A DNA stretch of 56,052 nt from Alphaproteobacteria bacterium (GTDB lineage Bacteria; Pseudomonadota; Alphaproteobacteria; Parvibaculales; Parvibaculaceae): the NCBI GenBank assembly GCA_021775935.1, contig JAJFGY010000032.1, forward strand, positions 1 to 56,052. The letters run 5' to 3'. Under the pieces are notes generated by a model, which worked only from the letters and a program-made list of their open reading frames with translations, was not told where the DNA came from and searched no databases. Both the position numbers and the translations under genes were made by a program. Position 1 is the stretch's first letter. Each line of letters begins with the position of its first letter. Below, piece by piece: positions 19,289-28,829 of this stretch.

Positions 19289-19876
19289 TCACGCAGAAAT
19301 CTGCGCGCCCAACAAATCCAACCGATGCAACATGCTTGGTGAATGGGTGAGCTTTGGCCGACCGTTGTGAACCAGCGCACTTTTGGTCATGAGGTTTGCT
19401 ATCCGGCGGCGTTGCTCTGATACCTCGTGCATCAACCGCATTGTCTGAGCGTGGAGTGTTTTTACCCATGTTGAAGATGAACCACTCAGCCGCTTACGGA
19501 GTCGAGCCTGGATGGTATTGATCTCGATTTCAAGAACTGCCCAATTATTGCGTGTCTTGTTGATCTTCCGACGCACAATGTTCAGTGCCTTCTCGCAGGC
19601 ATCTCGACGCTGGGTCCAACGACCAATACGGGCAAGCGTAAGAAGGGCGTTTTTGTGTCCAACGATGACAGTGATCGAAGACAGTTTTGCATCGATGCGT
19701 GCCAGAGCACGCTTGAAACGGAGCTCGCTTCGTACCTGCTGCCTCAGCGAGGGTGCTGTTGTGTGGAAGTCTGAGCGAATATCTGAAAGCCGTGCGCAGG
19801 TCTGTGCAGCAAGTGCCTTTGTTTCTGTTCTGTAGTTTGGGCTCAGGGATTTCAGGAAGTTCACGACGTTCAACAT
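19289..19876 (-). CDS. Hypothetical protein, basic and helical; no family recognised
   Basis: Starting at MLNVVNFLK (19876) gives about 195 aa, Lys/Arg/Ala-rich. It sits downstream of a perfect palindrome and upstream of a same-strand TetR gene. Confidence 0.5.
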   Translation of the reverse strand: MLNVVNFLKSLSPNYRTETKALAAQTCARLSDIRSDFHTTAPSLRQQVRSELRFKRALARIDAKLSSITVIVGHKNALLTLARIGRWTQRRDACEKALNIVRRKINKTRNNWAVLEIEINTIQARLRKRLSGSSSTWVKTLHAQTMRLMHEVSEQRRRIANLMTKSALVHNGRPKLTHSPSMLHRLDLLGAQISA

Positions 19877-19925
19877 TTTCAGTTCCTTCGTTGTAGGCCA
19901 CCCTGGGGCCGTGTTTCGATGATTG

Positions 19926-19953
19926 GAATGTAAGTGAGCGATCACTTACATTC
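19926..19953. promoter_or_regulatory. Perfect 12-4-12 palindrome, probable TetR-type operator
   Basis: GAATGTAAGTGA-gcga-TCACTTACATTC; arms are exact reverse complements. Confidence 0.75.
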
Positions 19954-20162
19954 AAGGACTAAATGGGTCAATCAGTGTTTTTCTACGAGAAATTCTTTAA
20001 GGCATTGATTTTGATGTACTAATTTGACTGTACGGAGCCACGGAATATTCGGCTCAGCCGGTCAGTGAGGTTACTGAGCTCCGAACGAAAGGTTTTGCCA
20101 GACACGCTCACAAACTTTCCTGGAGACTGATCGCAACGATGCCGTGGACTGCGGCAAAATAG

Positions 20163-20520
20163 GTACGCGCCCTGGCCTTCAACTTCGGCTTGGTCAGAAA
20201 GGGCTCTAACTCCTGCCGGGCGCTGGCGGCAGCAGCCCTGGTTGCTTGGTATATCGGACGGGCTCCTACGAAATCTGTCAATCAGATCGCCTGGGCAACC
20301 GAAGACCTGGCAGTAGCCTCTACTGCTCTGGATCTGGAAAGTCTGGAGCGAGGTGATGAATTGCGGTCGCTGGTTCAATCCCTGTCGACATTCTGAGAGC
20401 GCCAGGTACAAGTGGCACGCCTCCAGGTCAGCCTTTTGTCGTTGAATGCCACGATTGAAGCGGCGCGTACAGGGGAAGTAGGCAACGATTTTCGGCCAGT
20501 GAGACCTCAGGTTCTGGTGC
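20163..20520 (+). pseudogene. Remnant of a methyl-accepting chemotaxis protein (HAMP end plus signalling-tip fragment)
   Basis: One frame encodes ...AAAALVAWYIGR...LERGDELRSLVQSLSTF*ERQVQVARLQVSLLSLNATIEAARTGEVGNDF. LNATIEAAR-GE is the MCP hallmark; the in-frame TGA is at 20394-20396. Confidence 0.6.
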
Positions 20521-20628
20521 CCCTAAACCTTCAGCTGAGTACAATCGTGGGTTGCTGTTTGACCTGTGTTGTCGGAAGCTGACGCCCAATATACCTAACA
20601 CCATGATCGAAAATTCGGGGTAGCTCTG

Positions 20629-21351
20629 ATGATAAAATTGGAACGGGACGGGCCTGTGTTCACGCTCACGATGGATGCGGGCGAAAACAGATGGAACACG
20701 ACTTTCGTCCGTAATGTCGCCAAGGCGCTTGACGAGGTTGAGGCATCAACAGGTGCCGCAGCACTTGTTACGCGATCATCAGATGAAAAGTTTTTCTCAA
20801 ATGGCCTTGATCTGGATTGGGTGCAAGCGCCTGACGCGCACCCTGATGGCGGAGATAGAACTGTCTTTGGTGGTGAGTTTATGGCGCTGATGGGGCGTAT
20901 TATTACACTGCCTGTCCCGACTGTCTGTGCGATCAATGGTCATGCGTTTGGTGCTGGCTTCATGATGGCTCTCTGTCACGATGTGCGTTTGATGCGCGTG
21001 GACCGTGGATTTATCTGTGCCAACGAAGTGCAGTTGGGTATGAAAATTCCTGAACCTGAGCTGGCGCTTTTCCGACATAAGCTACCGGCCAATGCCTTCT
21101 TTGAAACGGTTCAGCTGTCGCGTCGGTGGGCGGGTCCCCACGCGCTGGAAGCGGGCATTGTGCAACAGGTTGCTGAACTCGACGACCTTCTTTCAGCAGC
21201 AACACAAAAGGCACAGGAGCTGGCGCCGTTGGGTGCCAACCGGGACGTTTATGGTGGCCAGAAAGAGCGGCTATTTGGTGAAAACGCTGCGCTGAACACA
21301 CCGCATGGAGCGGCTTACATGCTGAAGAATTCAGATAAGTTCGCGCACTAA
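20629..21351 (+). CDS. Enoyl-CoA hydratase/isomerase family protein
   Basis: 240 aa crotonase fold (FFSNGLDLDWV..., PVPTVCAINGHAFGAGFMMALCHDVRLM). Confidence 0.88.
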   Translation: MIKLERDGPVFTLTMDAGENRWNTTFVRNVAKALDEVEASTGAAALVTRSSDEKFFSNGLDLDWVQAPDAHPDGGDRTVFGGEFMALMGRIITLPVPTVCAINGHAFGAGFMMALCHDVRLMRVDRGFICANEVQLGMKIPEPELALFRHKLPANAFFETVQLSRRWAGPHALEAGIVQQVAELDDLLSAATQKAQELAPLGANRDVYGGQKERLFGENAALNTPHGAAYMLKNSDKFAH

Positions 21352-22346
21352 AGCCTGTATACCCTTTTGGCTGTGCCGGAAAACATGGCGTTTTGTTCCA
21401 TGTCGCTGAACCCGCCAGCGATTTTTTTCAGGCCGTTCCAGAGAACGGGATAGCTGATGGAAAGCCGATCAACCGGGAAGTTGCTTTCAAACATGCACCT
21501 GTCCGGGCCAAAACATGCGATCATGTGGTGATAGTAGCGCGATTGGGCTTCTGCGAATTCATCGGATGAGGGCGGTGTGGCGCGGCTGTTCCACCCAAAA
21601 CCATTGTCTGGCATGGCAAGGCCGCCAATTTTTGCGACCACGTTTTGGCACTCGGCAATTGCTGCGACGTCGTCTTTCCAGGCCGCAAAGATTTCTTCGC
21701 GCCGATCGGCGTAGGGCCCCACACCCAGGGGTGTGCCGAAATGGTCGAGGATCATGGTCGTGCCTGGAACGGCTTTGGCAAGATCAAGAAAGGCTTTGTT
21801 CTGATAGTGGTAGTGCCATGTATCATAGGTGAGGCCGCGTTCGCCCAGTCTTGCAACTCCTTTGCGGAAGTCGTCCTGCTCATAGAGATCCTCTGGTGCA
21901 CTGCCTGGGATTGAGAGTGCTTGTGGGTGATGGGCATGGGCGCCTGCGTGGCGGATGCCTTTGAAGAGACGACCACCTGCATTAGCGTGGGCATCGAGAA
22001 TGTCGGCCAAATCGGGATGATCAAGATCAGCGCGGGCAACAATCCCCGAAATGGTGGCGCGATCAGGTTGCTTGGCGGAGAGGGCTGCACGATCGGCGAC
22101 ATATTCTGTTTCGCCGACGGGCTTTAGATGATCAGGCCCACTCTCGCGATAGCTTGATCCGCATTCAACAAAGACGGTCTGCGTAACTTTGTGCCCGCTT
22201 TCTGTATCGGCCCATAGATTATCGAGGTCATATTGGGTTGCCGCTTGATGCCAGAGATGGTGATGGGGATCGACGATCTCGCGATCGGGATCGATGATCT
22301 CTTCTTTATGTTGATCCGCCCATTCGTCATTCGCCCACATGGACAT
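21348..22346 (-). CDS. Amidohydrolase family protein (COG3618-like metal-dependent hydrolase)
   Basis: REIVDPHHHLWH N-terminal motif, TMILDHFGTPLG, CMFESNFPVDRLSISYPVLWN. Confidence 0.88.
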   Translation of the reverse strand: MSMWANDEWADQHKEEIIDPDREIVDPHHHLWHQAATQYDLDNLWADTESGHKVTQTVFVECGSSYRESGPDHLKPVGETEYVADRAALSAKQPDRATISGIVARADLDHPDLADILDAHANAGGRLFKGIRHAGAHAHHPQALSIPGSAPEDLYEQDDFRKGVARLGERGLTYDTWHYHYQNKAFLDLAKAVPGTTMILDHFGTPLGVGPYADRREEIFAAWKDDVAAIAECQNVVAKIGGLAMPDNGFGWNSRATPPSSDEFAEAQSRYYHHMIACFGPDRCMFESNFPVDRLSISYPVLWNGLKKIAGGFSDMEQNAMFSGTAKRVYRL

Positions 22347-22450
22347 GATGTGTCTCCCTGATTGATGGCCCGCACTAGATTGAATTGGGGCATGTTTTGC
22401 AGAAGAGATTAGGGGGTCGGTCGCCCTACGCCAACTATCTTGCAGGGGCG

Positions 22451-23569
22451 TTAGGAGGCGCCCATTGCAGACCGAAAGCGCGGGTCACTGCTTTTCAGGT
22501 TCACAATGTCTTTTGTGGCCTGGGTCACCATCGGGTGCATATGATTTGCAACACCTGCCACATAGCTGGGGCGGGCTTTCAGTGCTTGCCAATAGGCGTT
22601 CACCCTTGGTCGCTCTTCCACCAGGAATTCCGACAGGAAATCGCCTTCGCGAAGGCGATCAAAGATCACCATAACGCCGACATCTGCCAGGGTGAATTGT
22701 TCACCAGTGATCCAGGGGCCGCCGGTTTTGGTCAATACCTCTTCCAGCTCATCAAAATGGGTGTGCATCGCTTTCTTTGAGGCATGCAACAGGTTGACGA
22801 CGGGCTTCATCTTGGGAAGATTTGTGAGACCAAAGAGTTTTAGGGCAAGAAAGAAGACAGCCCGTATTTTGAGCCGATGAAACAGCAGCCCGGTGAAAAT
22901 ACGTCGTGTGGGGATGTGCTTCACCATTGCGGCAAAGATGGGCGTGGTCAGACCCGGGATGGCATTTCCTGCTGTCTCGTCGATGGCGTCGAGAGGGTTA
23001 TCTCCAATAAGGGACGACTTGTGAACCCAGCGCTCCATGAGCTCCCGCTTATTGGGATCTGTTGGCACAAGAAGGCTCGGCGTCGCTGAGTGGGCGGCAG
23101 CATACTCCAATTGATCATGGGATTCATAAACGGGATGACCCTTGTGGATGAGGACAGGCAGGATGGCTCCGGGATTTACTTTAAGAAAGTGCCTTGAGAG
23201 GGTTTCGTAAGACCCGGTCTCCACAAGATCAATGTGATGCGCTTTATAGGGAATCCCAAGCTCTGCAAGACAGACGCGGATCTTCTTAGAGCAAAGTGAG
23301 AAGTCATTGTGATAAAGCTCCCACTCCTGCTCATGGGGCAGAGATATGTCGGCGTGCAGTCCGCCTGACATGGCGCGGGTTTGACGGTGCTGCAATTCCC
23401 ACAGATACCAGCCGAGTAGGAGTCCTGTTGTGCACAGCACGATTATCCACATGTGATATTCCTTCGCACCTATCTCACTCATCCGTAGCAAGATTTTCCG
23501 ACCGATCAATGCAGACGAATATGTAAGTGTTAGGCTGAAAATCAAGGCGAGACTTGCTGTTCGCTTCAA
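22451..23569 (-). CDS. Glutathione S-transferase family protein with N-terminal TM segment
   Basis: WELYHNDFSLCSKKIRVCLAELGIPYKAHHIDLVETGSYETLSRHFLKVNPGAILPVL is a GST N-domain; WIIVLCTTGLLLGWYLWEL is a probable TM. The exact start is uncertain (listed ORF end used). Confidence 0.8.
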   Translation of the reverse strand: MKRTASLALIFSLTLTYSSALIGRKILLRMSEIGAKEYHMWIIVLCTTGLLLGWYLWELQHRQTRAMSGGLHADISLPHEQEWELYHNDFSLCSKKIRVCLAELGIPYKAHHIDLVETGSYETLSRHFLKVNPGAILPVLIHKGHPVYESHDQLEYAAAHSATPSLLVPTDPNKRELMERWVHKSSLIGDNPLDAIDETAGNAIPGLTTPIFAAMVKHIPTRRIFTGLLFHRLKIRAVFFLALKLFGLTNLPKMKPVVNLLHASKKAMHTHFDELEEVLTKTGGPWITGEQFTLADVGVMVIFDRLREGDFLSEFLVEERPRVNAYWQALKARPSYVAGVANHMHPMVTQATKDIVNLKSSDPRFRSAMGAS

Positions 23570-23615
23570 TCATTTTTGACTGAGCGTGGCAACGCAGGAG
23601 TAGTCGCCATGTGCC

Positions 23616-24809
23616 TTATGACGCGACGTTTAGGGTGGAAGGATACCGGAGATCCTTGGGGAGGCTTTCGCCCATAAGGTCAATGAAATTGGCTCCGTAA
23701 AAACCTTCACGGGCACTTGCTGATGTTCCTTCAAGCGATTGATCAAACCGTTTCAGTGGATTGCGCCCTCCCTCGATATGGGGAAAGTCAGAGGAGAAGA
23801 GACACATTTCTTCGCCTGAGTTCTGGATGATCCATCCCGCATTCTCATGAGGGTAGGGCGTAACACGCAGTTGGCGTCGCGCGATGTTAGAGGGTTTGTC
23901 TGAAAGTTTTTGCAAGCGGTCTTCATTGCGCACGAAAGCATGGGCGGCTGAATCCATGGCCAGCATCCAGCCGGGAAGCCAGGACGCACCCAACTCAATG
24001 GCACCCCATTTTAGCTTCGGAAAGCGATCAAACACACCATCGAAGATCAGTGTTGCAAGGGTCTGCATCACGGCATTGGGGATGGGCAGGTAGCTCACAG
24101 ATGTGAAATTATCATCGCCGCCATGAAAGTCCGGCACTGCTGGCAGTCCGTTTTTTTTGTAGGTGGGGTTGAGCTTTTCTTCGCCACCCACGTGAAAAAG
24201 AACGGGGAGACCGGCTTCTTCTGCCATGGCCCAGACGGGATCGAAGGCTATGTGGCTTGGCGCGTGGTGTTGTGGACAGAGCGATGGCAGCATCAAGGCG
24301 CTCGCCCCTGATTTGATTGCGTCTGCCGTACAGATTCTAGCGCGCTCGAAGTCTTCCATTGGAATATAGGCAGTGCCCAGAAGTCTGCGATCAACCGCGC
24401 AGAAATCCATCATCATTCGGTTGTGGGCATCCGCGGCGGCATAGCAAAGTTCCATGTCGCGACCTTGATCGAGACCGAAGTTCCCGAGACAGAAGGTCGT
24501 GAAGACAAGTTGGCTTGCAAACCCCATGGCGTCCAGCGCTGCGGGGCGGTCTGCTGAGAGAAACGAACCGTGTGCGTCGAAGTCTTTGCGCAACATAATC
24601 TGGTTCTCCATGTCGGCGCGAAACTCCGGGTCGGCGTGTTTTTTGCGGGCGGCTTCTGCCCAGGTTTCTCTTTCAACCTTTTCTTTGTAAGCGGGCAGGT
24701 CGTGGAAGCGCTGCAGGAGATGCTTCTCAAAATAGGGATCGAGGCAATCACTCAGCTCCATTAAGTGGCTGTCAGCGTCGTGAATGAAACGGCCTTGCGC
24801 ATATGTCAT
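23616..24809 (-). CDS. Amidohydrolase family protein (COG2159-like)
   Basis: FIHDADSHLMELSDCLDPYF, LFHVGGEE, CLFSSDFPHIEGGRNPLKRF. Start taken at internal Met 24809 (MTYAQGRFIHDADSH). Confidence 0.85.
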   Translation of the reverse strand: MTYAQGRFIHDADSHLMELSDCLDPYFEKHLLQRFHDLPAYKEKVERETWAEAARKKHADPEFRADMENQIMLRKDFDAHGSFLSADRPAALDAMGFASQLVFTTFCLGNFGLDQGRDMELCYAAADAHNRMMMDFCAVDRRLLGTAYIPMEDFERARICTADAIKSGASALMLPSLCPQHHAPSHIAFDPVWAMAEEAGLPVLFHVGGEEKLNPTYKKNGLPAVPDFHGGDDNFTSVSYLPIPNAVMQTLATLIFDGVFDRFPKLKWGAIELGASWLPGWMLAMDSAAHAFVRNEDRLQKLSDKPSNIARRQLRVTPYPHENAGWIIQNSGEEMCLFSSDFPHIEGGRNPLKRFDQSLEGTSASAREGFYGANFIDLMGESLPKDLRYPSTLNVAS

Positions 24810-24917
24810 CGTCTCTCTCCCCAATCTGAGGAGAAGGTTAGCGTTCAACACACCGCTTGCAAAGAGCCGTGAATAAACGGCATCTCGTCGCGAAATTTTG
24901 GCTTCAAAAGGCCCCAA

Positions 24918-25661
24918 CTAGCTTTCGTCCCTGACGATGCGCCCGTCTTCCATGGTGATGATGCGGTCGGCCAATTCCAGCACCTTATTGTCGTGGGTCA
25001 CCATCAAAGTCGTCGTATTTCGCTCAGTTCCCAGCCGCTTAAGGAGACTCACCACCTGATGGCCACTCTCTTTATCGAGCGCGGCGGTTGGTTCGTCGGC
25101 AAAAACCATGTCTGGATTGCCCACAAGTGCGCGGGCGACGGCAACTCTTTGTTTCTGCCCGCCTGAAAGGTTGCCTGGCAAATAGTCGAGCCTGTCTCCC
25201 AGTCCCAATAAGCTGAGCAGATGGGAAGCGGGGGTTTGCCAATCCTTCCGGGCTTGGGGCCCATGTACCTCTAACCCCATGCGAACGTTCTGCATCGCTG
25301 TAAGGCTTTCGTGGAGATTGTGGGCTTGGAAGATGAAACCAAGGCGTCGCCGGCAGGCAACCAGCAGGTCTTCACTGGCGCCGTTCAGCTCGTCTCCCAA
25401 CAGTTTTGCACTGCCGTCCTGTACGTCTCGCAGACAGCCTGCCAGCGTGAGCAGTGTGGTTTTGCCAGAGCCTGACGCTCCCATAAGAATGACGAGCTTG
25501 CCCCTTTCAATGGTCAGGTCGACATCAAAGAGAGCCTGCTTGCGTGCCTCGCCTCTGCCGAACCAATGGTTCAACCCCTTAATGACGATGGGCGCGTTTT
25601 CTATATCGGCACCAGATGTAGGTGCGGCTTCGGGGGCTGTGTGTTTGAACCAAGATCTCAT
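24918..25661 (-). CDS. ABC transporter ATP-binding protein, DevA family
   Basis: Walker A GASGSGKTT, signature NLSGGQKQRVAVARAL, Walker B MVFADEPTAALD. Start taken at Met 25661. Confidence 0.93.
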   Translation of the reverse strand: MRSWFKHTAPEAAPTSGADIENAPIVIKGLNHWFGRGEARKQALFDVDLTIERGKLVILMGASGSGKTTLLTLAGCLRDVQDGSAKLLGDELNGASEDLLVACRRRLGFIFQAHNLHESLTAMQNVRMGLEVHGPQARKDWQTPASHLLSLLGLGDRLDYLPGNLSGGQKQRVAVARALVGNPDMVFADEPTAALDKESGHQVVSLLKRLGTERNTTTLMVTHDNKVLELADRIITMEDGRIVRDES

Positions 25662-25668
25662 GTGGCCC

Positions 25669-26844
25669 TCAAAACAGGTCGGCAGGGTTAGCGCCCGCAA
25701 GGCGACGGGTTGCGATCGCCCCAGAGGCCAAACACATCAGACTTGTCCCAACAAGAACGCCAACAGGTCTGAGACCGCTCATGACGACCGGGAGGCCCGT
25801 GGCGCCAGACACGATTTCGTAGAGACCAAAGGCAATAAGGACGCCTGGTATAAAGCCAAAGACAGCCAGAATAATTGCTTCCTCAAAGACAATGCTGAGG
25901 AAGAAGCTCTGCCTGTACCCGACCGCTTTGAGGGTCGCATATTCGCCTAAGTGATCGGCAACATCTGTCGAGAGGACTTGATAGACGATGATGAGACCGA
26001 CAAGGACACCGATGATGACACCGAATCCGAAGATCACCCCAACAGGTCGCTCTGTTGTTTGATAGGCTTCATCTGCAGAGGCAGCCTCCTCAATGGTTCG
26101 GATGATCACATCTTTTTCGGGTATTGCCAGGCGTAAGCGGTTCACAATCGTTTGGGGGGTGATCCCGGGTGTGACTGTGACCAGGATGTGAGTTGGGGCC
26201 CCGGCTGAACGCCTTGGGTACATTTTGAGGAACGTCTGGTCAGAGACGATGAGATACCCATCGGCTTCAAAGCCGGCGCCGATGGAGAATGTCTGCACTG
26301 CCTTCAACGTACGACCGTTTGCTTCAAAACGGTGGGGCGTGCCGCCATCGATCGCGGTGGACAGGGCAGGGTCAATGTTGCGTGCTGATCTGTCGAGCAG
26401 TGCTGTGTCCAGCAAGCGCAATTGTGGACGGGCGCTCTCAATGTCCGGGTTGCTGAAAACCTGTGTGCTGGGATCGATCCCGAAAACCTGAAAATTGACG
26501 GTGGTTCCATTGTCGCGCTGCCAATCGAACTTGCTGAGATAGAAGGGGCTGGCGTCTGCAACCCCTGGGACGGTCAGCGCCTGATAAAGACGCTGACGGG
26601 GAACATTGCTGCCGTCAGACAAGGTGTTGGCATCTGAGGCAGAAATGAGAATGTCCGCCATCATGGGTCGGTAGGGGAGTTTGGTCGTTTCCACCAGGGC
26701 GCCTAAGAAGCCCAACTGCATGAAGATAAGAATATTCGCAAATGCGACGCCTGCGATGGCGGCTGCAAAACGGGTTTTATTGTGCTTCAGCTGCAACCAT
26801 CCGATGGGCAGTCTGCCAAGAAGGTAAGTAAGGAGGCCTGTCAT
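25669..26844 (-). CDS. ABC transporter permease, DevC family
   Basis: 391 aa with N-terminal TM, periplasmic domain and FtsX/MacB-like C-terminal TMs (HLGEYATLKAVGYRQSFFLSIVFEEAIILAVFGFIPGV). Confidence 0.9.
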   Translation of the reverse strand: MTGLLTYLLGRLPIGWLQLKHNKTRFAAAIAGVAFANILIFMQLGFLGALVETTKLPYRPMMADILISASDANTLSDGSNVPRQRLYQALTVPGVADASPFYLSKFDWQRDNGTTVNFQVFGIDPSTQVFSNPDIESARPQLRLLDTALLDRSARNIDPALSTAIDGGTPHRFEANGRTLKAVQTFSIGAGFEADGYLIVSDQTFLKMYPRRSAGAPTHILVTVTPGITPQTIVNRLRLAIPEKDVIIRTIEEAASADEAYQTTERPVGVIFGFGVIIGVLVGLIIVYQVLSTDVADHLGEYATLKAVGYRQSFFLSIVFEEAIILAVFGFIPGVLIAFGLYEIVSGATGLPVVMSGLRPVGVLVGTSLMCLASGAIATRRLAGANPADLF

Positions 26845-28082
26845 GAACCGTCGTCCACCATAATCGTGGCAACGACCTGCAGGTTGGTGAAGCGCGCCGC
26901 GATGTCTGACGAGGCTTGATCCAGCATAACAGTGACTTCGACAATACGGGCATCGGTGTTGGCGGCTGGGTCATCATCAATCAAGGTTTGGCGTTCTACC
27001 TCCAGTCCAATTTGAGAGACCGTTCCTTGAAGAGGTGCGGGGAGTGCGTTCGCGGTGATTGCGACAGGGTCTCCCAATTTCACGTCCCCGATCTGGGTTT
27101 GATAGATTTCTACTTCGGCGGTCATGCGCTCAATATTGCCAATGTTCATGACGCCTTCTGCACCGGGTTTCTCTCCAGGGCGCACATGAATTTTCAACAC
27201 TGTGCCGGTGAGCGGTGCGCGCACATAGGCTTTTTCAAGGTCTCTTTGTGCTTGAGTGAGTGCTGCTTTCGCAGCGTCGAAGTTACGGGCAGCAACGACA
27301 ACATCCACTTGTGTATCGATGTCACCGGCATCATAGCGAGAAAGAGTGGCGCGCGCCTGCTCAACCATACGGGCTGCCTGATCGCTCGTCGCACGACGTT
27401 GGTCGAGGACCGCTTCTGATATGGTGCCCCGCTCGATGAGCGACCTGGCACGCTCATAATCTTTTCGGGCATTGCGAGCGGCCGCTTGTGCATTGCCGAG
27501 GCTTGCGCGGGCTTCTTCCAGACTTGCCTGGACAGAGGCGCGGGTCTGTTGAAGGCTTGCCTCGCGCAGCGCCACATTGGCTTCTGCAGCATCAAGTGCT
27601 GCTTTGTAAGGGGCTTCATTGTCCAGCACTGCAAGAGTGGTGCCCGCCGTTACGCTTTCGCCTTCTTCCACCACGAGTGCGGAAACGCGTGCATCACCGG
27701 ACCCAAAAGGTGGCGCGATGGTGGCAACGTCGCCATCAGGAATAAGTGCGCCGAGGCCAATGACCTTGTCTGGTCCTGGAACGATGGCGGGATCAATTTC
27801 TACGATGGCGGTGTGGTTGAGGGGGACGGCAATGGGGCTCGACGTACCGGCACCTGGCTCAAGGCCCAAAGTGCGCATCGCAAACTGTAGTCCCGGCGGC
27901 TGAAAATAAAGACCGGCAATGCCGCCAAAGCCGATGCAGAGAAGAAAGAGTGGGATGATGCGGGCATTTCGAAACCGGCTGGCGAAGGAGGGTTTCTCGC
28001 TCGCCTCTTTTGCTTTGGTGCGGTCGACGGCTTCCAATGGCAAATCTATTTCAGTCGTCGGGTCCTGGGGCGTCGGTGCCAT
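26841..28082 (-). CDS. HlyD/DevB family periplasmic adaptor
   Basis: GDVATIAPPFGSGDARVSALVVEEGESVTAGTTLAVLDNEAPYKAALDAAEANV, APLTGTVLKIHVRPGE; overlaps the devC-like gene. Confidence 0.92.
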   Translation of the reverse strand: MAPTPQDPTTEIDLPLEAVDRTKAKEASEKPSFASRFRNARIIPLFLLCIGFGGIAGLYFQPPGLQFAMRTLGLEPGAGTSSPIAVPLNHTAIVEIDPAIVPGPDKVIGLGALIPDGDVATIAPPFGSGDARVSALVVEEGESVTAGTTLAVLDNEAPYKAALDAAEANVALREASLQQTRASVQASLEEARASLGNAQAAARNARKDYERARSLIERGTISEAVLDQRRATSDQAARMVEQARATLSRYDAGDIDTQVDVVVAARNFDAAKAALTQAQRDLEKAYVRAPLTGTVLKIHVRPGEKPGAEGVMNIGNIERMTAEVEIYQTQIGDVKLGDPVAITANALPAPLQGTVSQIGLEVERQTLIDDDPAANTDARIVEVTVMLDQASSDIAARFTNLQVVATIMVDDGS

Positions 28083-28116
28083 TGTTCATATCCCTTGTTT
28101 TCTGGCCACCTTGACT

Positions 28117-28140
28117 ATTAATGACCAATGGGTCATTAAT
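28117..28140. promoter_or_regulatory. Perfect 10-4-10 palindrome, probable operator of the divergent TetR regulator
   Basis: ATTAATGACC-AATG-GGTCATTAAT, between the DevB-like gene (start 28082, -) and the TetR gene (start 28176, +). Confidence 0.85.
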
Positions 28141-28175
28141 ATATACGCGAAAGATCCAAGAGAATCCAGACCCAA

Positions 28176-28817
28176 ATGACAAAATCAGAAAACAGCTCAT
28201 CTGTTGCGGGCCAGACGCAGAGACGCAGACGCAAAGAGGCGCGCCCTGCAGAAATCATTGAAGCGGGTCTCGTTGAGTTTGCCGAAAAAGGGTATGCGGG
28301 CGCGCGGCTTTCAGATGTGGCGGCGCGCGCAGGCATCGTTAAGGGAACGATCTATCGCTATTTTGAGAATAAGGAAGCGCTCTTCCAGGCAGCTGTGACA
28401 TCGCGGGTTATTTCTACCCTCGACAATGTCGAAGAGCTGGTTGAGGGCTATCCGGGCCCGACAGACGAATTGCTGAGGCAGGTGCTGGCGGTTATCTATG
28501 AGAAGATTGTTGCCTCAGACGCGCGGGTGTTGTTGCGGATTATCATTGCTGAGGGGGTACGGTTTCCCGAAATACCCGCCTATTACTACAAAGAGTCGAT
28601 TTCAAAAGGCGCAGCGATGATCGAAACGATTGTTCAGCGTGGGATTGCGCGGGGCGAATTTCGCGATGGCCCCATGGCAGCCATGCCGACCATCCTTATT
28701 GGGCCAGCGATATTTGCCGCTGTTTGGAAAATGACGTTTGATGAAATTGAGTTGCTCGATCTGGAAAGATTTTTGGATGCTCATGTCGACATGGCATTGA
28801 ACGGGCTGTTGGGGTAG
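28176..28817 (+). CDS. TetR/AcrR family transcriptional regulator
   Basis: GLVEFAEKGYAGARLSDVAARAGIVKGTIYRYFENKEALFQAAV. Confidence 0.93.
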   Translation: MTKSENSSSVAGQTQRRRRKEARPAEIIEAGLVEFAEKGYAGARLSDVAARAGIVKGTIYRYFENKEALFQAAVTSRVISTLDNVEELVEGYPGPTDELLRQVLAVIYEKIVASDARVLLRIIIAEGVRFPEIPAYYYKESISKGAAMIETIVQRGIARGEFRDGPMAAMPTILIGPAIFAAVWKMTFDEIELLDLERFLDAHVDMALNGLLG

Positions 28818-28829
28818 CGTCACGTCAAT

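Noticed and set aside
19289-20628. Possible mobile element or genomic island around the coding-poor gap
   Set aside because: No transposase, integrase, tRNA or flanking direct repeats were seen; the gap is better explained by a decayed chemoreceptor gene.
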